Shown here one piece after another: positions 4,370 to 5,599 of a stretch of DNA of 5,599 nucleotides. Origin of the DNA: Dehalococcoidia bacterium (GTDB lineage: Bacteria; Chloroflexota; Dehalococcoidia; UBA2985). Each line of letters starts with the position of its first letter. Position 1 is the stretch's first letter. The notes below the pieces were generated by a model. That model did no database searches. It had not been told where the DNA came from and worked only from the letters and a program-made list of their open reading frames with translations. The translations under genes were made by a program, and so were the position numbers. Location: contig JASLXI010000022.1 of NCBI GenBank assembly GCA_030740415.1, positions 3,091-8,689 on the forward strand. The letters are read 5' to 3'.

Positions 4370-5599
4370 TTACGGTGTGAGCGTCCCGTCCTCGGATATG
4401 AAGACCAGGTAGCCCTTGCCTTCGGCAGCCTCGACGTCAAGGACTGCTGGGTTGTCTGGGCGGATGACCGTCCAGCCGACGCCTGGGGTGGGGTCGAAGG
4501 TGTAGGCGACGGTCCAGCTAACGCTGTTTAGGTATTCATCTATGTCGGCGCTGGCTGCACCGGAGATGGCCCAGAAGCCTATGGCATTGAAGCCCTGCCT
4601 GACCGCTATGGTCGGTGGCAGCACCATGGCTGGCTGCTCAATGAGCACCTTGCCCGTGGTACTGGCCGTGGCGGTGATGAAGTAGGCCTTGCCCGGTTCG
4701 AGCACGGAGATGTCACCTGTAAAGAGGCCTGTCTCCGCGTCCAGGGTGGAGGTCAGCCAGGGGTTCTCCCCAGCCAAGTCTAGTGCTCTGCTGTAGGTAA
4801 CTACGGCAGTCACGGGCAGGTCCTCGAGCATGGTATTGAGGTTCCCGCCGTCTCCCACTGGTGTACCGGGTATGGACACCAGGTTCACGCCTGGCTTCAG
4901 GTCCAACGAGAAGGCCGTACGCTTCACGACATCGAAGTCAACGTCGTCGGTTACCTCGTTGCCTGCCGAGTCCTCGGCAGTTATCTCGAAGTTGTAGTCA
5001 TCACCAGGCGCCAGGTCGACCGCCAGGGTATAGCTGATGTTGTCACTGGAGAACAGGTCGGTGATATCGGAGTTGATCACCACCCCATCCTCGTCCTCCA
5101 GAGACATGGCGGTCACGGTTACCTTCTTGTAGGAGTCGCCGGTGTACTCGTCCTCGTCGAAGACGGCCACTATCCAGATGGCTCCCTCTTCCTGATCGGT
5201 GGCACCAAGGCCTAGCCCGCCGGCATCAACGAAGGATACCGTGGGATCCGCGTCATCCACCTCAAAGCTGAACTGGTCGTCTGTTGGAGAATCATCCCCG
5301 ACGATCGATGAATTACTCTGAACGTCTGTGCCGGTCACAACAATCCACTGCTCACTGGAGCCGCCGGTACCGTTCGAGAACTTAGCGGTCCAGCTCTTGG
5401 TGCCGGTGGATGTCACCGTAAGGGCGGCATCGCCAGCGACTACACCAGCAGCAGGCTCTGTGGTCGTGGTCGATATTTGAGGATTGATAACCAGAGCTTC
5501 GCTGGACGTTACGGTCACGGTGACATCGTCTTTGTCCAGAGCGGCCGATGTAGTTACGGTAAGCACTGGGGTCAGTTCGTCGGCAGCGGCAGTTATGGT
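4370..5599 (-). CDS. Large secreted/surface protein with Ig-like and tandem C-terminal beta domains, N-terminus cut by right edge
   Basis: The last 409 residues are visible; the frame stays open through position 5599, so the true start and any signal peptide are outside. Residues 1 to about 115 form a Ser/Thr/Val-rich, beta-strand-like segment (LTVTTSAALDKDDVTVTVTS). Residues about 118-225 form an acidic Ig-like domain ending with YNFEITAEDSAGNEVTDDV, a pattern common in bacterial Ig-like and cadherin-like repeats. Asp/Glu-rich loops suggest calcium binding (inference). Two related modules follow. The first (about 230-318) begins LKPGVNLVSIPG and ends LEPGKAYFITATAS. The second (about 329-407) begins VRQGFNAIGFWA and ends AEGKGYLVFISEDG. 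The chain stops right after the second module, with no LPxTG motif, transmembrane helix or S-layer-homology domain. Any anchor must therefore be N-terminal, or the modules themselves mediate attachment. A strong terminator follows the gene. Role probably in the cell envelope, adhesion or S-layer; the exact function is unknown. Confidence 0.85.
   Translation of the reverse strand, partial: TITAAADELTPVLTVTTSAALDKDDVTVTVTSSEALVINPQISTTTTEPAAGVVAGDAALTVTSTGTKSWTAKFSNGTGGSSEQWIVVTGTDVQSNSSIVGDDSPTDDQFSFEVDDADPTVSFVDAGGLGLGATDQEEGAIWIVAVFDEDEYTGDSYKKVTVTAMSLEDEDGVVINSDITDLFSSDNISYTLAVDLAPGDDYNFEITAEDSAGNEVTDDVDFDVVKRTAFSLDLKPGVNLVSIPGTPVGDGGNLNTMLEDLPVTAVVTYSRALDLAGENPWLTSTLDAETGLFTGDISVLEPGKAYFITATASTTGKVLIEQPAMVLPPTIAVRQGFNAIGFWAISGAASADIDEYLNSVSWTVAYTFDPTPGVGWTVIRPDNPAVLDVEAAEGKGYLVFISEDGTLTP

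Overview
The window looks like chromosomal DNA of an uncultured bacterium, most likely a Chloroflexota member of the Dehalococcoidia/SAR202 type. This rests on the style of its HrcA, of a decayed OmpR-type response regulator, and of a surface protein with Ig-like and 'PGxNLVS'-type domains. It is an inference from protein flavour, not from a marker gene. GC content is moderate, and no mobile element, CRISPR array, tRNA or rRNA was seen.

Layout, left to right. Positions 1-382 (minus) hold the N-terminal part of a Y-family DNA polymerase IV (dinB), cut by the left edge. Positions 543-1276 (plus) hold the relic of an OmpR/PhoB-type response regulator. Its receiver domain has lost the phospho-acceptor Asp and the conserved Lys. 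A 2-nt insertion then breaks the frame, and the winged-helix half can still be read in the shifted frame through two nonsense codons. Positions 1277-1659 carry no gene but several short inverted repeats. Positions 1660-2676 (minus) encode HrcA, the heat-shock repressor, without grpE/dnaK/dnaJ beside it. Positions 2822-3550 (plus) encode BioY, the biotin-binding S component of an ECF transporter, divergent from hrcA. The two genes share a compact intergenic region with back-to-back promoters whose -35 boxes form an inverted repeat. Positions 3551-4294 hold no convincing gene. A perfect 19-bp-stem bidirectional terminator lies at 4295-4339. Positions 4370-5599 (minus) encode the C-terminal 409 residues of a secreted or surface multidomain protein cut by the right edge.

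The genes do not form one pathway: translesion DNA synthesis, heat-shock control, biotin uptake and a cell-surface protein sit side by side. No new defence, mobile or biosynthetic system is visible. The points most worth following are the readable decay of the response regulator, the mirrored hrcA/bioY promoter pair, the duplicated C-terminal domain of the surface protein, and two gene-free stretches that together exceed 1 kb.
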